64,000 nucleotides of DNA, taken from assembly GCF_003752175.1 (NCBI RefSeq), contig NZ_RJVF01000009.1, forward strand, positions 620,001 through 684,000, given 5' to 3'. Within the stretch, counting starts at the first letter, position 1; every line of letters starts with the position of its first letter. The translations under genes and the position numbers were made by a program. Source of the DNA: Comamonas sp. BIGb0124 (GTDB lineage: Bacteria; Pseudomonadota; Gammaproteobacteria; Burkholderiales; Burkholderiaceae_C). The notes under the pieces are model-generated. The model was not told the origin of the DNA, did no database searches, and saw nothing but the letters and a program-made list of their open reading frames with translations. Shown piece by piece: positions 53,542-62,413 of the stretch.

Positions 53542-54804
53542 ATGAAACCGCAAGCGTCATTGGCCCCTTCTTCCTGCAATGCCGGATCGCTGGCCGGCAG
53601 GGCGATCAAAGTCCCCTGGACGGGACGTGTCCTCGAGGGATTGCTGGCCGGCTTGCGGGTCGGTTCATGCACGGTGACCTGGCCCGGCGGGCGGACGCAG
53701 GCCTATGGAGAGGCCGGTGCGCAGCCCCATGCCGACCTGCAGGTGCTCGACTGGCGCGCGGCGGCGCTGCTGCTGCGCCAAGGCGACATCGGCTATGCCG
53801 AGGCCTACCAGCGGGGATGGATTGCGACCGGCGACATGCGCCAGCTCTTCACGCTGGCGCAACGCAACCGCGAGGCGCTGGAACGGGCCGTTTCGGGCCG
53901 CCGCTGGGCCCTGTGGCTGCGCTGCTGGGTGCACCGCGTGCTCAACGACAACTCGCGCCGGGGCAGCCGGCGCAACATCAGCGCCCACTACGATCTGGGC
54001 AACGATTTCTATCGCCTGTGGCTCGACGAGGGCATGACCTACTCCGCGGCGCTGTTTCCGGAAGGTCATCCCGAGGCCGACGCCGGGGCCGATCTGCAGC
54101 AACTCACGCGGGCCCAGAACAGCAAGTACGACCGCGTGCTGGCACAACTGAACGCACAGCCGGGCCAGACCGTGCTGGAAATCGGCTGCGGCTGGGGCGG
54201 CTTCGCCGAACGGGCGGCGCGCGCCGGTCTGAAGGTGCACGGCATCACGCTGTCGCATGAACAACTGGCCTGGGCGCAGGCCCGGATCGAGCAGGCCGGC
54301 CTGCAGGACCGGGTCACGCTGTCGCTGTGCGACTACCGGGACGTGACGCAGACGTTCGATCACATCGTCTCGATCGAGATGATCGAGGCCGTGGGTGAAA
54401 AGCACTGGCCGACTTATTTCTCGACCCTGCGGCGCTGCCTGCGTCCGGGCGGGCATGCGGTGATCCAGGCCATCGACATCGGCGACGAGCGTTACGCGCA
54501 GTACCGCGCGGGCACGGATTTCATCCAGCAGTACATCTTTCCGGGCGGCATGCTGCCGAGTCCCTCGCGCATGCGAGAGCAATGCGCTGCAGCCGGGCTG
54601 GCCGTGCGCGATGCGCTGGATTTCGGACTGGACTATGCGCGGACGCTGGCCGCCTGGGCCCATGCCTTCGAGGCCGCCTTGCCGCGTGTGCGGGCGCTGG
54701 GCTACGACGAACGTTTTGTGCGGCTGTGGCGCATGTACCTGGTGTACTGCGAGGTGGGTTTCCGTGAACGCCAGATCGGCGTCAAGCATTGGACGCTGGC
54801 ATGA
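53542..54804 (+). CDS. Cyclopropane-fatty-acyl-phospholipid synthase-family methyltransferase
   Basis: A 420-aa SAM-dependent enzyme acting on unsaturated phospholipid acyl chains at the inner membrane. The SAM motif VLEIGCGWGGFAERAA begins at residue 211, SAHYDLGNDFYRLWLDEGMTYS is the Cfa substrate/bicarbonate region, and IEAVGEKHWPTYF contains the conserved Glu. The FPGGMLPSPS block is also standard. It has an N-terminal extension of about 60 residues like other members linked to DUF1365. The product could be a cyclopropane or a methyl-branched chain; context with an FAD oxidoreductase favours further oxidation. Confidence 0.92.
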   Translation: MKPQASLAPSSCNAGSLAGRAIKVPWTGRVLEGLLAGLRVGSCTVTWPGGRTQAYGEAGAQPHADLQVLDWRAAALLLRQGDIGYAEAYQRGWIATGDMRQLFTLAQRNREALERAVSGRRWALWLRCWVHRVLNDNSRRGSRRNISAHYDLGNDFYRLWLDEGMTYSAALFPEGHPEADAGADLQQLTRAQNSKYDRVLAQLNAQPGQTVLEIGCGWGGFAERAARAGLKVHGITLSHEQLAWAQARIEQAGLQDRVTLSLCDYRDVTQTFDHIVSIEMIEAVGEKHWPTYFSTLRRCLRPGGHAVIQAIDIGDERYAQYRAGTDFIQQYIFPGGMLPSPSRMREQCAAAGLAVRDALDFGLDYARTLAAWAHAFEAALPRVRALGYDERFVRLWRMYLVYCEVGFRERQIGVKHWTLA

Positions 54805-55574
54805 ACGAACGCATTGCCAGTGAACACTGGGCGGGACGGCGGGTCTGGATCATCGGCGCATCCAGCGGCATCGGCGAGGCGCTGGCCCGCCAGTTGCTGG
54901 TCATGGGGGCCTACGTGGTGCTGTCGGCGCGCCGGCGGGAACCGCTCGATGCACTGGCCGGCGTGTTTGGCCAGGCGCGTGTGCTGCCGCTCGACGCCAG
55001 CGACCGGGGCCAGTGGCGCGCGGCCGCGGCCGAGGCCCAGTCGGTCTACGGCGGCCTCGACCTGGTGGTGTTCGTGGCCGGACGCTACGAACCTCAGCGG
55101 GCCTGGGAGCTCGACACCGAACGGGTCCGCGCAAGTTTCGAGCTCAATGTGCTGTCGGTCTACGACGGCCTGGCGCAGGTGCTGCCGCAGTTGATCGAGC
55201 AGGGCTCGGGTGGCGTGATGCTGGTGGCGAGTGTCTCGGGCTACACCGGCTTGCCCAAGGCGCTGGCATACGGTCCGACCAAGGCCGCGCTCATCAACCT
55301 GGCCGAGTCCCTGTACTTCGATCTAGCTCCGCTGGGGGTCTCGGTGTACCTGGTGAATCCGGGTTTCGTGGCCACGCCCATGACCCGGGGCAACGACTTT
55401 CCGATGCCCGGGCTGGTCAGTCCGGCCGAGGCCGCGCAGGCCATGGTCAAGGGCATGGCCGAGGGGCGTTTCGAGATCCGTTTTCCGAAACGCTTCACGT
55501 GGGCCATGCGTTTGCTCAGCCGGGTGCCGTACCGCTGGCGCTTCGGCCTGCTGCACCGCATGACCGGCCTGTAG
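54801..55574 (+). CDS. Short-chain dehydrogenase of the Cfa cluster
   Basis: A 257-aa classical SDR with GASSGIGEALARQ (cofactor), VFVAGRYEP in place of the usual NNAG block, and Ser/Tyr/Lys in VASVSGYTGLPKALAYGPTKAAL (YGPTK). The ATG overlaps the Cfa stop codon as ATGA, so the two are translationally coupled. Last gene of the TetR-linked operon. The substrate is probably a lipid-derived alcohol or ketone. Confidence 0.9.
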   Translation: MNERIASEHWAGRRVWIIGASSGIGEALARQLLVMGAYVVLSARRREPLDALAGVFGQARVLPLDASDRGQWRAAAAEAQSVYGGLDLVVFVAGRYEPQRAWELDTERVRASFELNVLSVYDGLAQVLPQLIEQGSGGVMLVASVSGYTGLPKALAYGPTKAALINLAESLYFDLAPLGVSVYLVNPGFVATPMTRGNDFPMPGLVSPAEAAQAMVKGMAEGRFEIRFPKRFTWAMRLLSRVPYRWRFGLLHRMTGL

Positions 55575-55607
55575 CCTACTGCGGCCTGCGGCGTTCCGAT
55601 GCCGGCG

Positions 55608-55650
55608 GTCCGTCGTCGAGATCGTCCGAACAACCGAAGCGCCGACGGAC
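55608..55650. terminator. Inverted repeat between convergent SDR and ABC genes
   Basis: GTCCGTCG (55608-55615) pairs with CGACGGAC (55643-55650) across a 27-nt loop, between two convergent genes. No T-run follows. The arms share TCCGTCG/CGACGGA with the palindrome at 2633-2652. It may act as a weak shared terminator or be a dispersed palindrome. Confidence 0.4.
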
Positions 55651-55662
55651 GAGCCCGATGGC

Positions 55663-56496
55663 TCAGTGCGGTTTGCCGGGGATCGGAACCAGGTCGTCGG
55701 CCATGATCTGAAGCCGTCCGCGCGAGCAGCGTTCGACCCGGGCCTGCACGCCATACACATCGGCCAGCATGCCGGGCGTGATGGTGGCCGCGGGGTTGCC
55801 TTCGCTGTAGAGCTGGCCCCGGCGCAGCACCACGATGTGATCGGCCCATTGCGCCGCGAACGACAAGTCGTGCAGCACCACGATCACGTGCCGTCCTTCG
55901 TCCGCGAGCTGCCGCACCGACTGCATCACGTAGAGCTGGTGCCGCATGTCCAGCGCCGAGGTGGGCTCGTCGAGCAGCAGAATGCGCGGCTCGCGCACGA
56001 TGGCCTGGGCCAGGCTGCACATCTGCCGCTGGCCGCCCGAGAGGTGGTCGAGCGTGCGCGAAGCCAGGTGGTCGATGGCCAGGCGTTCGAGGACCTGTGC
56101 AGCACGGGTGCGTGCGATGCGTTCGCTGGTTTCGGCACCCGAGGCCATGAGGGCGCTGATGACGGTCTCGAGTACCGTCAGCGCCGTGCCTTGCGGAATG
56201 GCCTGGGGCATGAAACCGAAGTGATCGGCACGCTGCGCCGGCCGCATGCGAAACAGGTCCACGCCGTCGAGCAGCACCTGGCCGCTGGCGCGTACCAGCC
56301 CGGCCAGGCCGCCGAGCAGCGTGGACTTGCCGGCGCCGTTGGGGCCGACGAGCGCGGTGACATGACCGGCCTGCAGGCCGGACAGGGTCAGGCCGGTGAT
56401 CACCGGCTTGTCGCGATAGCCGACGGTCAGGTCGCGCAGCAGCAGTTCGGGGGGCGTGCCGGCGGGCAGGGCCGGCGCTGAACGGAGAGCCGTCAT
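55663..56496 (-). CDS. Metal-chelate ABC transporter ATP-binding protein (FecE/BtuD type)
   Basis: A 277-aa ATPase of the FepC/FecE class. Walker A is GPNGAGKST, the signature LSGGQRQMCSLAQAI, Walker B ILLLDEPTSALD and the H-loop VVLHDLSFA. It is the third gene of an SBP-permease-ATPase operon in which each junction is a 4-bp ATGA overlap. It powers import of an iron chelate, haem or cobalamin. A Fur-like site upstream of the operon favours iron. Confidence 0.93.
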   Translation of the reverse strand: MTALRSAPALPAGTPPELLLRDLTVGYRDKPVITGLTLSGLQAGHVTALVGPNGAGKSTLLGGLAGLVRASGQVLLDGVDLFRMRPAQRADHFGFMPQAIPQGTALTVLETVISALMASGAETSERIARTRAAQVLERLAIDHLASRTLDHLSGGQRQMCSLAQAIVREPRILLLDEPTSALDMRHQLYVMQSVRQLADEGRHVIVVLHDLSFAAQWADHIVVLRRGQLYSEGNPAATITPGMLADVYGVQARVERCSRGRLQIMADDLVPIPGKPH

Positions 56497-57584
56497 GCGC
56501 GCCCCTGTTGTTTGTAGATGAGCGAGAAGAAGACCGGCAGTCCGACGAAGGCCGTGACGATGCCGACAGGCAGCAGCACGCCGGGCACGATCATCTTGCT
56601 GGCGATGGAGGCCAGCGACATCACCAGCGCCCCGGTCAGGGCGCTGGCGGGCAGGAAGAAGCGGTGGTCCTCGCCCACCAGCAGGCGGGCGATATGGGGG
56701 CCCACCAGGCCGACGAAACCGATGGTGCCGACGAAAGCCACGGCCGTGGAGGCCAGCAGGCTGACGCGCAGCAGCGAGAAGAAGCGCAGCCTCACGACAT
56801 CGATGCCGTAGCTGCGCGCGCGGTCCTCGCCCAGGCGCAGCGCCGTCATCTGCCAGCACGAGGCCAGCGAGAACGGCAGCACCAGCAGCACGATCGCCAG
56901 CAGGATGCCCACCGACTGCCAGTCCGAGCGGGAGAGGCTGCCCAGCGTCCAGAACACCAGCTGCTGCAGCGTATCGGCCGACGCCACGAACTGCAGCAGG
57001 CCGGTCAGCGCGTTGAAGGTGAAGCCCAGGGCGATGCCGAACAGCACGATGGATTCGACCCGGCCATTGCGCCCGCGCGACATGAACTGCAGCAGCAGGA
57101 TCGAGGCCAGCGAGAACAGGAAGGCATTGACCGTGATGAGCAGGCCCTGCGGCACGTAGGGGATGCCCACGCCCAGCACGATGGCCAGTGCCGCGCCCAG
57201 CGACGCCGCAGCCGAGACGCCCAGCGTGAAGGGGCTGGCCAGCGGATTGTTGAGCATGGTCTGCATCTCGGCACCCGCCAGCGCCAGCGCGGCACCCACC
57301 ACCAGCGCCATCAGCGCGATGGGCAGGCGGACGTCCCACACGATCACCGAGACGGCTCGCGAGGTATCGGCCGCGCCGGTCAGTGCGCCCAGCGTATCGG
57401 CCAGGCTCAGGCCCGACGGCCCGGTGGTGATGTCGAACAGCAGCGTGAGCACGGTCAGCAGCAGCAGGCCGGCGACGATGAGGGTGCGCTTGCGGACCAG
57501 CCGCCCGTAGTCGGCGAGGATGCGCTCGGTGTTGCCGCCGGCAGGGGCCGCGGCCGTTGGGGCCTGGAGGGGCTTGGAACTCAT
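56493..57584 (-). CDS. Metal-chelate ABC transporter permease (FecCD family)
   Basis: A 363-aa permease with about ten helices. FecCD hallmarks are VWDVRLPIALMALVVGAALALAG, MQTMLNNPLASPFTLGVSAAASLGA and FVGLVGPHIARLLVGEDHRFFLP, the last being the coupling-helix region that contacts the ATPase. The homodimer forms the translocation channel. Overlaps both neighbouring genes by 4 bp. Confidence 0.93.
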   Translation of the reverse strand: MSSKPLQAPTAAAPAGGNTERILADYGRLVRKRTLIVAGLLLLTVLTLLFDITTGPSGLSLADTLGALTGAADTSRAVSVIVWDVRLPIALMALVVGAALALAGAEMQTMLNNPLASPFTLGVSAAASLGAALAIVLGVGIPYVPQGLLITVNAFLFSLASILLLQFMSRGRNGRVESIVLFGIALGFTFNALTGLLQFVASADTLQQLVFWTLGSLSRSDWQSVGILLAIVLLVLPFSLASCWQMTALRLGEDRARSYGIDVVRLRFFSLLRVSLLASTAVAFVGTIGFVGLVGPHIARLLVGEDHRFFLPASALTGALVMSLASIASKMIVPGVLLPVGIVTAFVGLPVFFSLIYKQQGRA

Positions 57585-58834
57585 GATGCGGAGAACACGG
57601 AAGAGGCGAGGCCGGCGGTCTTGCGGCCCGCCGGCAGGTCGGTCCAGAAGGTGCCCTTGAGCGGCACCTGGAAGTAGCGGTCGTTGATGGTCCGCAGCGT
57701 GGCAGCCGGATCGAGATCCTGGAACAGCTTGGGTTGCATCCACTTGGCCAATGCCTCGATGAGCACGATGTGGGCCGGCGTGTCGTTGAAGCCGTGCCAG
57801 AAACCGTGGGCATCGCCGCGGTTCACGGCGTCGAGCATGTCGAGCTGCGAGAGCTTGATGACGTCGCGCAGGCCGGTGGCCGCGGCCTGGGGCTCGATGT
57901 TGGGACCGATCAGGAACTTGCCGGTGCCGTGCAGGGTGTCGGTGCCGGTGGCGATGTAGAGGTCGGGCTGCAGGCGCAGCACCATTTCGCGTGCGATCTG
58001 GCCGGTCGGGGAGGTCAGCAGGTCGGCGCCGAGGTTGTGGCCGCCGGCCAGCGAGACAAAGTCGTCGAACGTGCCACGGCCCGGCGAGAAGCAGCAGTCG
58101 GCGCTGCCGGCATGGGCGTGCACGAAGACCTGCGGTCGTTTGGGCGCAGCCTGGGCGATGCGCTGGCGGATCAGCTCGAGCCGGCGGGTGTAGTCGTCGA
58201 GGAAGGGCTGGGCGTGGGCCGTGGTGCCCAGCACCTGGGCCAGCGTGCGCAGGCTGGGCAGGGTGTTGTCCAGCGGTTGCATGAAGAAGTCGACCACCAG
58301 CACCGGGATGCCCGCCTTGGACAAGGTCTGGAAGGTGGTGCTGCGCGCGTAGGTGGCGGGCGAGCCGGCCACCTGGCGGCTGTAGATGACCAGGTCGGGG
58401 TTGAGTGCGAGCACCTGCTCGACCGAGAGCGTTTCGGGCCGGCCGCGGCCGACCACGGGCAGCTTGGCCAGGGCCGGGTACTTCGCCACCCAGGCGGCGT
58501 TCTCGGCCGCATACATGGTGGAGAGGTCGTTGGCCCAGCCGACCAGCTTGTTCGCGATATCCGGATCGACGATGCCGAGCGCGGGCAACATGCGGCCCTG
58601 GGCCAGCACGATGCGGCGCGCGGGCGCCTTGAGCTGCGGGCCGATCCACTGCACGTTGGCATTGCTGGCGACGACCGGCGGCGCGGCACTCCAACCCATC
58701 GCGGGCAGGCCCAGCAGCGCGGCGCCGGCACCGGCGGCAAGCAGGCGCCGCCGGCTCGTGCCGGGCAGTGCGGGAAAGGTTGCAGCGCGGTTCGGCGCGG
58801 CCAGGGGCGAGGTGAGACTCATGAAGGGATCCAT
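57581..58834 (-). CDS. Metal-chelate ABC transporter substrate-binding protein
   Basis: About 417 aa. A twin-arginine signal SRRRLLAAGAGAALLGLPAMG is followed by a type III (TroA/BtuF-like) binding domain with RIVLAQGRMLPALGI, LNPDLVIYSRQVAG and VLVVDFFMQPLDNTLPSLR. Length exceeds BtuF (about 250 aa) and fits iron-chelate binders. The ATG at 58834 has GAAG upstream; an ATG at 58822 (MSLTSP) is equally possible. First gene of the three-gene import operon. No receptor gene for the outer membrane is adjacent. Confidence 0.88.
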   Translation of the reverse strand: MDPFMSLTSPLAAPNRAATFPALPGTSRRRLLAAGAGAALLGLPAMGWSAAPPVVASNANVQWIGPQLKAPARRIVLAQGRMLPALGIVDPDIANKLVGWANDLSTMYAAENAAWVAKYPALAKLPVVGRGRPETLSVEQVLALNPDLVIYSRQVAGSPATYARSTTFQTLSKAGIPVLVVDFFMQPLDNTLPSLRTLAQVLGTTAHAQPFLDDYTRRLELIRQRIAQAAPKRPQVFVHAHAGSADCCFSPGRGTFDDFVSLAGGHNLGADLLTSPTGQIAREMVLRLQPDLYIATGTDTLHGTGKFLIGPNIEPQAAATGLRDVIKLSQLDMLDAVNRGDAHGFWHGFNDTPAHIVLIEALAKWMQPKLFQDLDPAATLRTINDRYFQVPLKGTFWTDLPAGRKTAGLASSVFSAS

Positions 58835-58956
58835 CGGCGTCTTCGAAAGCGCGCAGACAGCCGGAGCGCGCATCGCTGGGACGCGCGCAGCCGGGTTCCT
58901 GCCGCGCGGGGGAGAGCCTGTCCGCCCAGGGCCCGGGACCGGGGCGATGGTGGACA

Positions 58957-58978
58957 GATTCTCAATCGCGTCATTATC
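58957..58978 (-). promoter_or_regulatory. Fur-box-like site upstream of the metal-chelate ABC operon
   Basis: On the minus strand the 22 bp read GATAATGA, then CGCG, then ATTGAGAATC. The GATAAT and GAGAAT hexamers match Fur-site units in type and spacing, though the centre is GC-rich. It lies about 125 bp before the first operon gene. I saw no cobalamin-riboswitch core in the intervening leader. Confidence 0.4.
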
Positions 58979-59032
58979 GCCGGGCTGTCCGGCCCATGCA
59001 GAGCCACTGACCGGCGTGTGGCTTCGACGGAC

Positions 59033-59836
59033 TCAGCGGCCGTGGCACTGCTTGTACTTCTTCCCGCTGCCGCAGGGGCAGGGATCGTTGCGGCCGGGCT
59101 CGGCTTCCTTGCGCACGGTCAGCACGCGCGGGCCGATGGATTTCCAGAGGGCGCGCAGGTCGTAGCAGGCCCAGATGGCTTCGCCGAAGAGGTCGAGCCG
59201 GTCTTGCGAGATGCCGGGAGGCGCGTCTTCGCCCAGACCCGAGATGACGTAGGGACCGGCGTCGTCTTCGGTGAGTTCGTTGACGATGCCCAGGGCTTCC
59301 TCGATGAGTTCGGCGGTTTCCTTGTCCTTGCGCGGCAGTTCCCACTCGTCGGCCCAGATCGAGACCACGCTCATGAAGCCCAGCCCCCAGATCTGGCCGA
59401 AGGACGGAATGGGCTCGCCTTCGGGCATGTCGACAGCCTGGCCCTCGGCCTGGGACTGGGCCAGCAGCGAGCGCATGTCGACGGCCAGGGGCTGGAACGC
59501 CTCGTCGTGGTCGAGGTCCTCGACATCGAGGTTGTCGAGCGCCGTGGCGACTTGCTGCCACCGGTTCTGCCACAGTTCCTCGAAACGCCGGCGCTGCTCG
59601 GTGTCGAAGAGCCGTTGCCAGTCGAGCTCGGGCTCGCCCAGGCCGAACAGCAACGGGAAGTACTCGTCGGCGCCGATGGGGCGGCGGGTACACACCAACG
59701 CCGTCAGGAAGCCGTCGCAGAATTCCCACTGCGGCAGTTCGGGCAGTTGCTCGCGGGCGACGTCGAGCAGGTCCTCGAGTTCGTTGATCTCGTCGAGGGG
59801 CGCATCGTCGGCGTGGACATCGGGGGTGGCGGTCAT
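59033..59836 (-). CDS. UPF0149 (YecA/YgfB) protein with C-terminal SEC-C motif
   Basis: A 267-aa cytoplasmic protein. The YecA/YgfB domain spans about residues 20-235 ([28 protein letters not shown], given as two adjoining blocks [12 protein letters not shown] and [14 protein letters not shown]). The last 22 residues are a SEC-C zinc motif, [20 protein letters not shown], the same module that lets SecA and YecA contact ribosomes. The ATG at 59836 is chosen because upstream in-frame codons look unlike the family. No operon partner. Confidence 0.9.
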   Translation of the reverse strand: MTATPDVHADDAPLDEINELEDLLDVAREQLPELPQWEFCDGFLTALVCTRRPIGADEYFPLLFGLGEPELDWQRLFDTEQRRRFEELWQNRWQQVATALDNLDVEDLDHDEAFQPLAVDMRSLLAQSQAEGQAVDMPEGEPIPSFGQIWGLGFMSVVSIWADEWELPRKDKETAELIEEALGIVNELTEDDAGPYVISGLGEDAPPGISQDRLDLFGEAIWACYDLRALWKSIGPRVLTVRKEAEPGRNDPCPCGSGKKYKQCHGR

Positions 59837-59962
59837 GGCGGGGTCCGGAAAAAGCAGGTTGGGCGCCAGCGGCAGCGCGTGCCGCGTCGTGGCACGGCGC
59901 GGCAGGGCGCAGGCGGAATCGATGAAAAGGAACACGCGTGCATCGGCACGCGCCTGGGCCGA

Positions 59963-60862
59963 TTATCCCAGGCTCCCGTGGCCATCCTGCATCACCAGGG
60001 CATACAGGGCCTGCGCGGCCAGCGAAAGGCTGCGGTCGCGCCGGCGGATGAGGTAGATCTGGCGGTGCAGTCCCGGCAGTGCGAGCGCACGGGTAGCCAG
60101 TCCGGGCTGGTCGAAATGGAACAGCGCCAGCGCCGGCACCACGCTGATGCCGAGGCCCGCGCGGACCATGCCCATGACGGTCGCCAGCTGTTCGACTTCC
60201 ATGAGCGTGTTCATCGACAGCGGCTGGCAGGCGGCTTCCAGGTATTGCCGCACGCTGCTGCTGCGGGCGAGGTGGATGAACGGCCAGGCGGCCAGGTCCT
60301 GCAGCGAGATCGTGCCGGCCTGGACGAGCGGGTGGTCGTCGCGGCACACCAGGTGGAAGGCATCGTCGCAGAAGGGTTCGGCCTGCAGCTCGGGGGTGTC
60401 GACGTGCACGGTGGCCAGGGCGAAATCCGCCCGTCCGCTGGCCACGCGTTCCACGCACGGTTCGGACAGCATGTCGTGGATGTCGAGCTCGATGCCCGGA
60501 TGCATCTGCCGGAAGCGGGCCAGCACGCCCGGCAGCCAGCCGGCCGCCAGCGACGGCAGCACCGCCACGCTGACCCGGCCACGCCGCAGCCGCGTGGTGT
60601 CGCGCAAGGCGGCAAAGGCGGTTTCAAGCTCCTGGCGCAGGTGCAGGGCCGATTCGTGAAAAAGCCGGCCTTCGGGCGTCAGGCTCACGAAGCGGGTGCT
60701 GCGGTCGAACAGCCGCATCCCGAGTTCCTCTTCCAGTGCGCGGATCAGGGCACTGAATGCCGGTTGCGACAGGTGGCACTGCACGGCGGCCCGCGTGAAA
60801 TTCTGCTGCTCCGCCAGGATGAGGAACGCATCGATCTGCCGGGTCGAGAGGTTGAACTGCAT
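59963..60862 (-). CDS. LysR-family transcriptional regulator
   Basis: A 299-aa LysR protein starting MQFNLSTRQIDAFLILAEQQ with helix-turn-helix SQPAFSALIRALEEELG and an effector domain of the CysB-like type. Divergent from the AtuA-small protein-Bug receptor genes over 125 bp that include an ATTGATC-N9-GATCAAT dyad. It probably activates them in response to the imported carboxylate. Confidence 0.9.
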   Translation of the reverse strand: MQFNLSTRQIDAFLILAEQQNFTRAAVQCHLSQPAFSALIRALEEELGMRLFDRSTRFVSLTPEGRLFHESALHLRQELETAFAALRDTTRLRRGRVSVAVLPSLAAGWLPGVLARFRQMHPGIELDIHDMLSEPCVERVASGRADFALATVHVDTPELQAEPFCDDAFHLVCRDDHPLVQAGTISLQDLAAWPFIHLARSSSVRQYLEAACQPLSMNTLMEVEQLATVMGMVRAGLGISVVPALALFHFDQPGLATRALALPGLHRQIYLIRRRDRSLSLAAQALYALVMQDGHGSLG

Positions 60863-60900
60863 GGTGGGGGCCGGGACTGCTTCTGTCCTCGAATGCGCTG

Positions 60901-60923
60901 ATTGATCTGTTATTCGGATCAAT
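60901..60923. promoter_or_regulatory. ATTGATC-N9-GATCAAT dyad, putative LysR operator
   Basis: A perfect 7-bp inverted repeat with 9-bp spacer in the AT-rich centre of the LysR/atuA divergent region. The spacing matches LysR recognition sites. It lies 38 bp upstream of the LysR start and 64 bp before the AtuA start. Confidence 0.55.
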
Positions 60924-60987
60924 TTATTTTAATAATCGATTTCACAGATGTGTAGCGGGTTTCTATAGTGGTTCGCAGGAGACAGAC

Positions 60988-62340
60988 ATGAACAACAGAT
61001 CCCCCCTGCTGGTGGGGTGCGCCGCCGGATTTTCCGGCGACCGCACCGATGCGGCGGCACCCGTCGTGCGCGAAATGATCGCGCGGGGCCTGCCGGCCGT
61101 GCTGATTTTCGAGACCTTGGCCGAACGCACCCTGGCCCTGGCTCAACTGGCGCGCGACGCCGATCCCGATGCCGGCTACGAGCCCTTGCTGCCCGAGCTG
61201 CTGGCGCCCGTGCTGGCGGACTGCCTGGCGCACGGCGTGCGCATCGTCAGCAACTTCGGGGCGGCCAATCCGCATGGCGCGGCGCGCCGTATCCAGCAAC
61301 TGGCCGACGAACTCGGCTTGCGCCGTCCACGCATCGCCGTGGTGGGGGGCGACGACCTCGGCGATCTGCGTCACCGAGCCATGCTGCACGAGGTTCTGGG
61401 CGAGGCCATGCCGGCCGTGCCGGTGGTCAGTGCGAACGCGTACATCGGTGCCCGGGCGATTGCCGAGGCCCTCGAGGCCGGTGCCGAGATCGTGGTGGCC
61501 GGACGGGTCGCCGATCCGTCGCTGGTGCTCGGCCCCGCCATGGCCCACCACGGCTGGTCATGGGACGACTGGGACCGGCTGGCGCGTGCCACCATGGCGG
61601 GCCATCTGCTCGAATGCGGCGCGCAGGTGACGGGCGGCTATTTTGCCGACCCGGGCTACAAGGATGTGCCCGGCCTGGCGAATGTGGGTTACCCCATCGC
61701 CGAGATCGATGCAGACGGACACTGCACGCTGACCAAGCCCCGTGGCACGGGCGGACGGCTCGATGAGCGCACGGTCAAGGAACAACTGCTCTACGAGGTG
61801 CACGATCCCGCGGCCTACCTCACGCCCGATGTGGTGGCCGACCTCACGCAGGCCCGCGTCGTGCCGCTGGGGCCGGATTGCGTGCGTCTCGAAGGCGTGA
61901 CGGGCCATCCCCGCCCGGCCACGCTCAAGGTCAACGTGTGCTTCGAGACGGGTTGGCTGGCAGAGGGCGAGATCTCTTATGCCGGCGCCCGCGCCGAGGC
62001 CCGGGCGCGACTGGCTGCCGACGTGCTCGCCGAACGCCTGCGCGGCCTGGGGCCCTTGCGCGTGGACCTGATCGGTGTCTGCAGTGTGCTGGCCGACGAT
62101 GCCGGCCACCTGCTGGCCTCCACGCCGCCGGGCGAAGCGCGCGACGTGCGCCTGCGCGTGGCGCTGCAGCACACCGATGCCGCTGCCGCGCGCCGGCTGG
62201 CGCACGAAGTCAACGCGCTGTATTGCTGTGGACCGGCTGGCGGTGGCGGGGTGCGGACCTCGGTCCGGCGCCGGCTGGGCACGGTTTCGTGCCTGGTGGA
62301 TCGCGAGGCGGTCGCCACGCAGTTCGAGCTGCTGGCCTGA
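60988..62340 (+). CDS. Acyclic terpene utilisation AtuA family (DUF1446)
   Basis: A 450-aa protein of the AtuA N-terminal family. Hallmarks are LLVGCAAGFSGDRTDAAAPVV, VSNFGAANPHGAARRIQQLA, the VVAGRVADPSLVLGPAMAHHGW run, AGHLLECGAQVTGGYFADPGYK and LTKPRGTGGRLDERTVKEQLLYEV. The full Pseudomonas AtuA is about 600 aa; here the C-terminal part is a separate gene 73 bp downstream. In this context, with a Bug receptor and no citronellyl-CoA carboxylase genes, it more probably handles another carboxylic acid. Biochemical role unknown. Confidence 0.88.
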   Translation: MNNRSPLLVGCAAGFSGDRTDAAAPVVREMIARGLPAVLIFETLAERTLALAQLARDADPDAGYEPLLPELLAPVLADCLAHGVRIVSNFGAANPHGAARRIQQLADELGLRRPRIAVVGGDDLGDLRHRAMLHEVLGEAMPAVPVVSANAYIGARAIAEALEAGAEIVVAGRVADPSLVLGPAMAHHGWSWDDWDRLARATMAGHLLECGAQVTGGYFADPGYKDVPGLANVGYPIAEIDADGHCTLTKPRGTGGRLDERTVKEQLLYEVHDPAAYLTPDVVADLTQARVVPLGPDCVRLEGVTGHPRPATLKVNVCFETGWLAEGEISYAGARAEARARLAADVLAERLRGLGPLRVDLIGVCSVLADDAGHLLASTPPGEARDVRLRVALQHTDAAAARRLAHEVNALYCCGPAGGGGVRTSVRRRLGTVSCLVDREAVATQFELLA

Positions 62341-62413
62341 GGGCCGGTGGCCCGCCGCCTTTCTTTGTCCTTCCTCGTCCTGCCGACGCCCCATTCAGAG
62401 CTCAAGCCCTTTC

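Noticed and set aside
58835-59030. Possible cobalamin riboswitch before the metal-chelate ABC operon
   Set aside because: I could not find the B12-box or the conserved GCCACTG core on the minus strand; the Fur-like site is the better explanation.
57734-60901. A 1055-codon plus-strand open frame across the ABC, UPF0149 and LysR genes
   Set aside because: Covers several clearly coding minus-strand genes and their intergenic gaps, with no recognisable domain.
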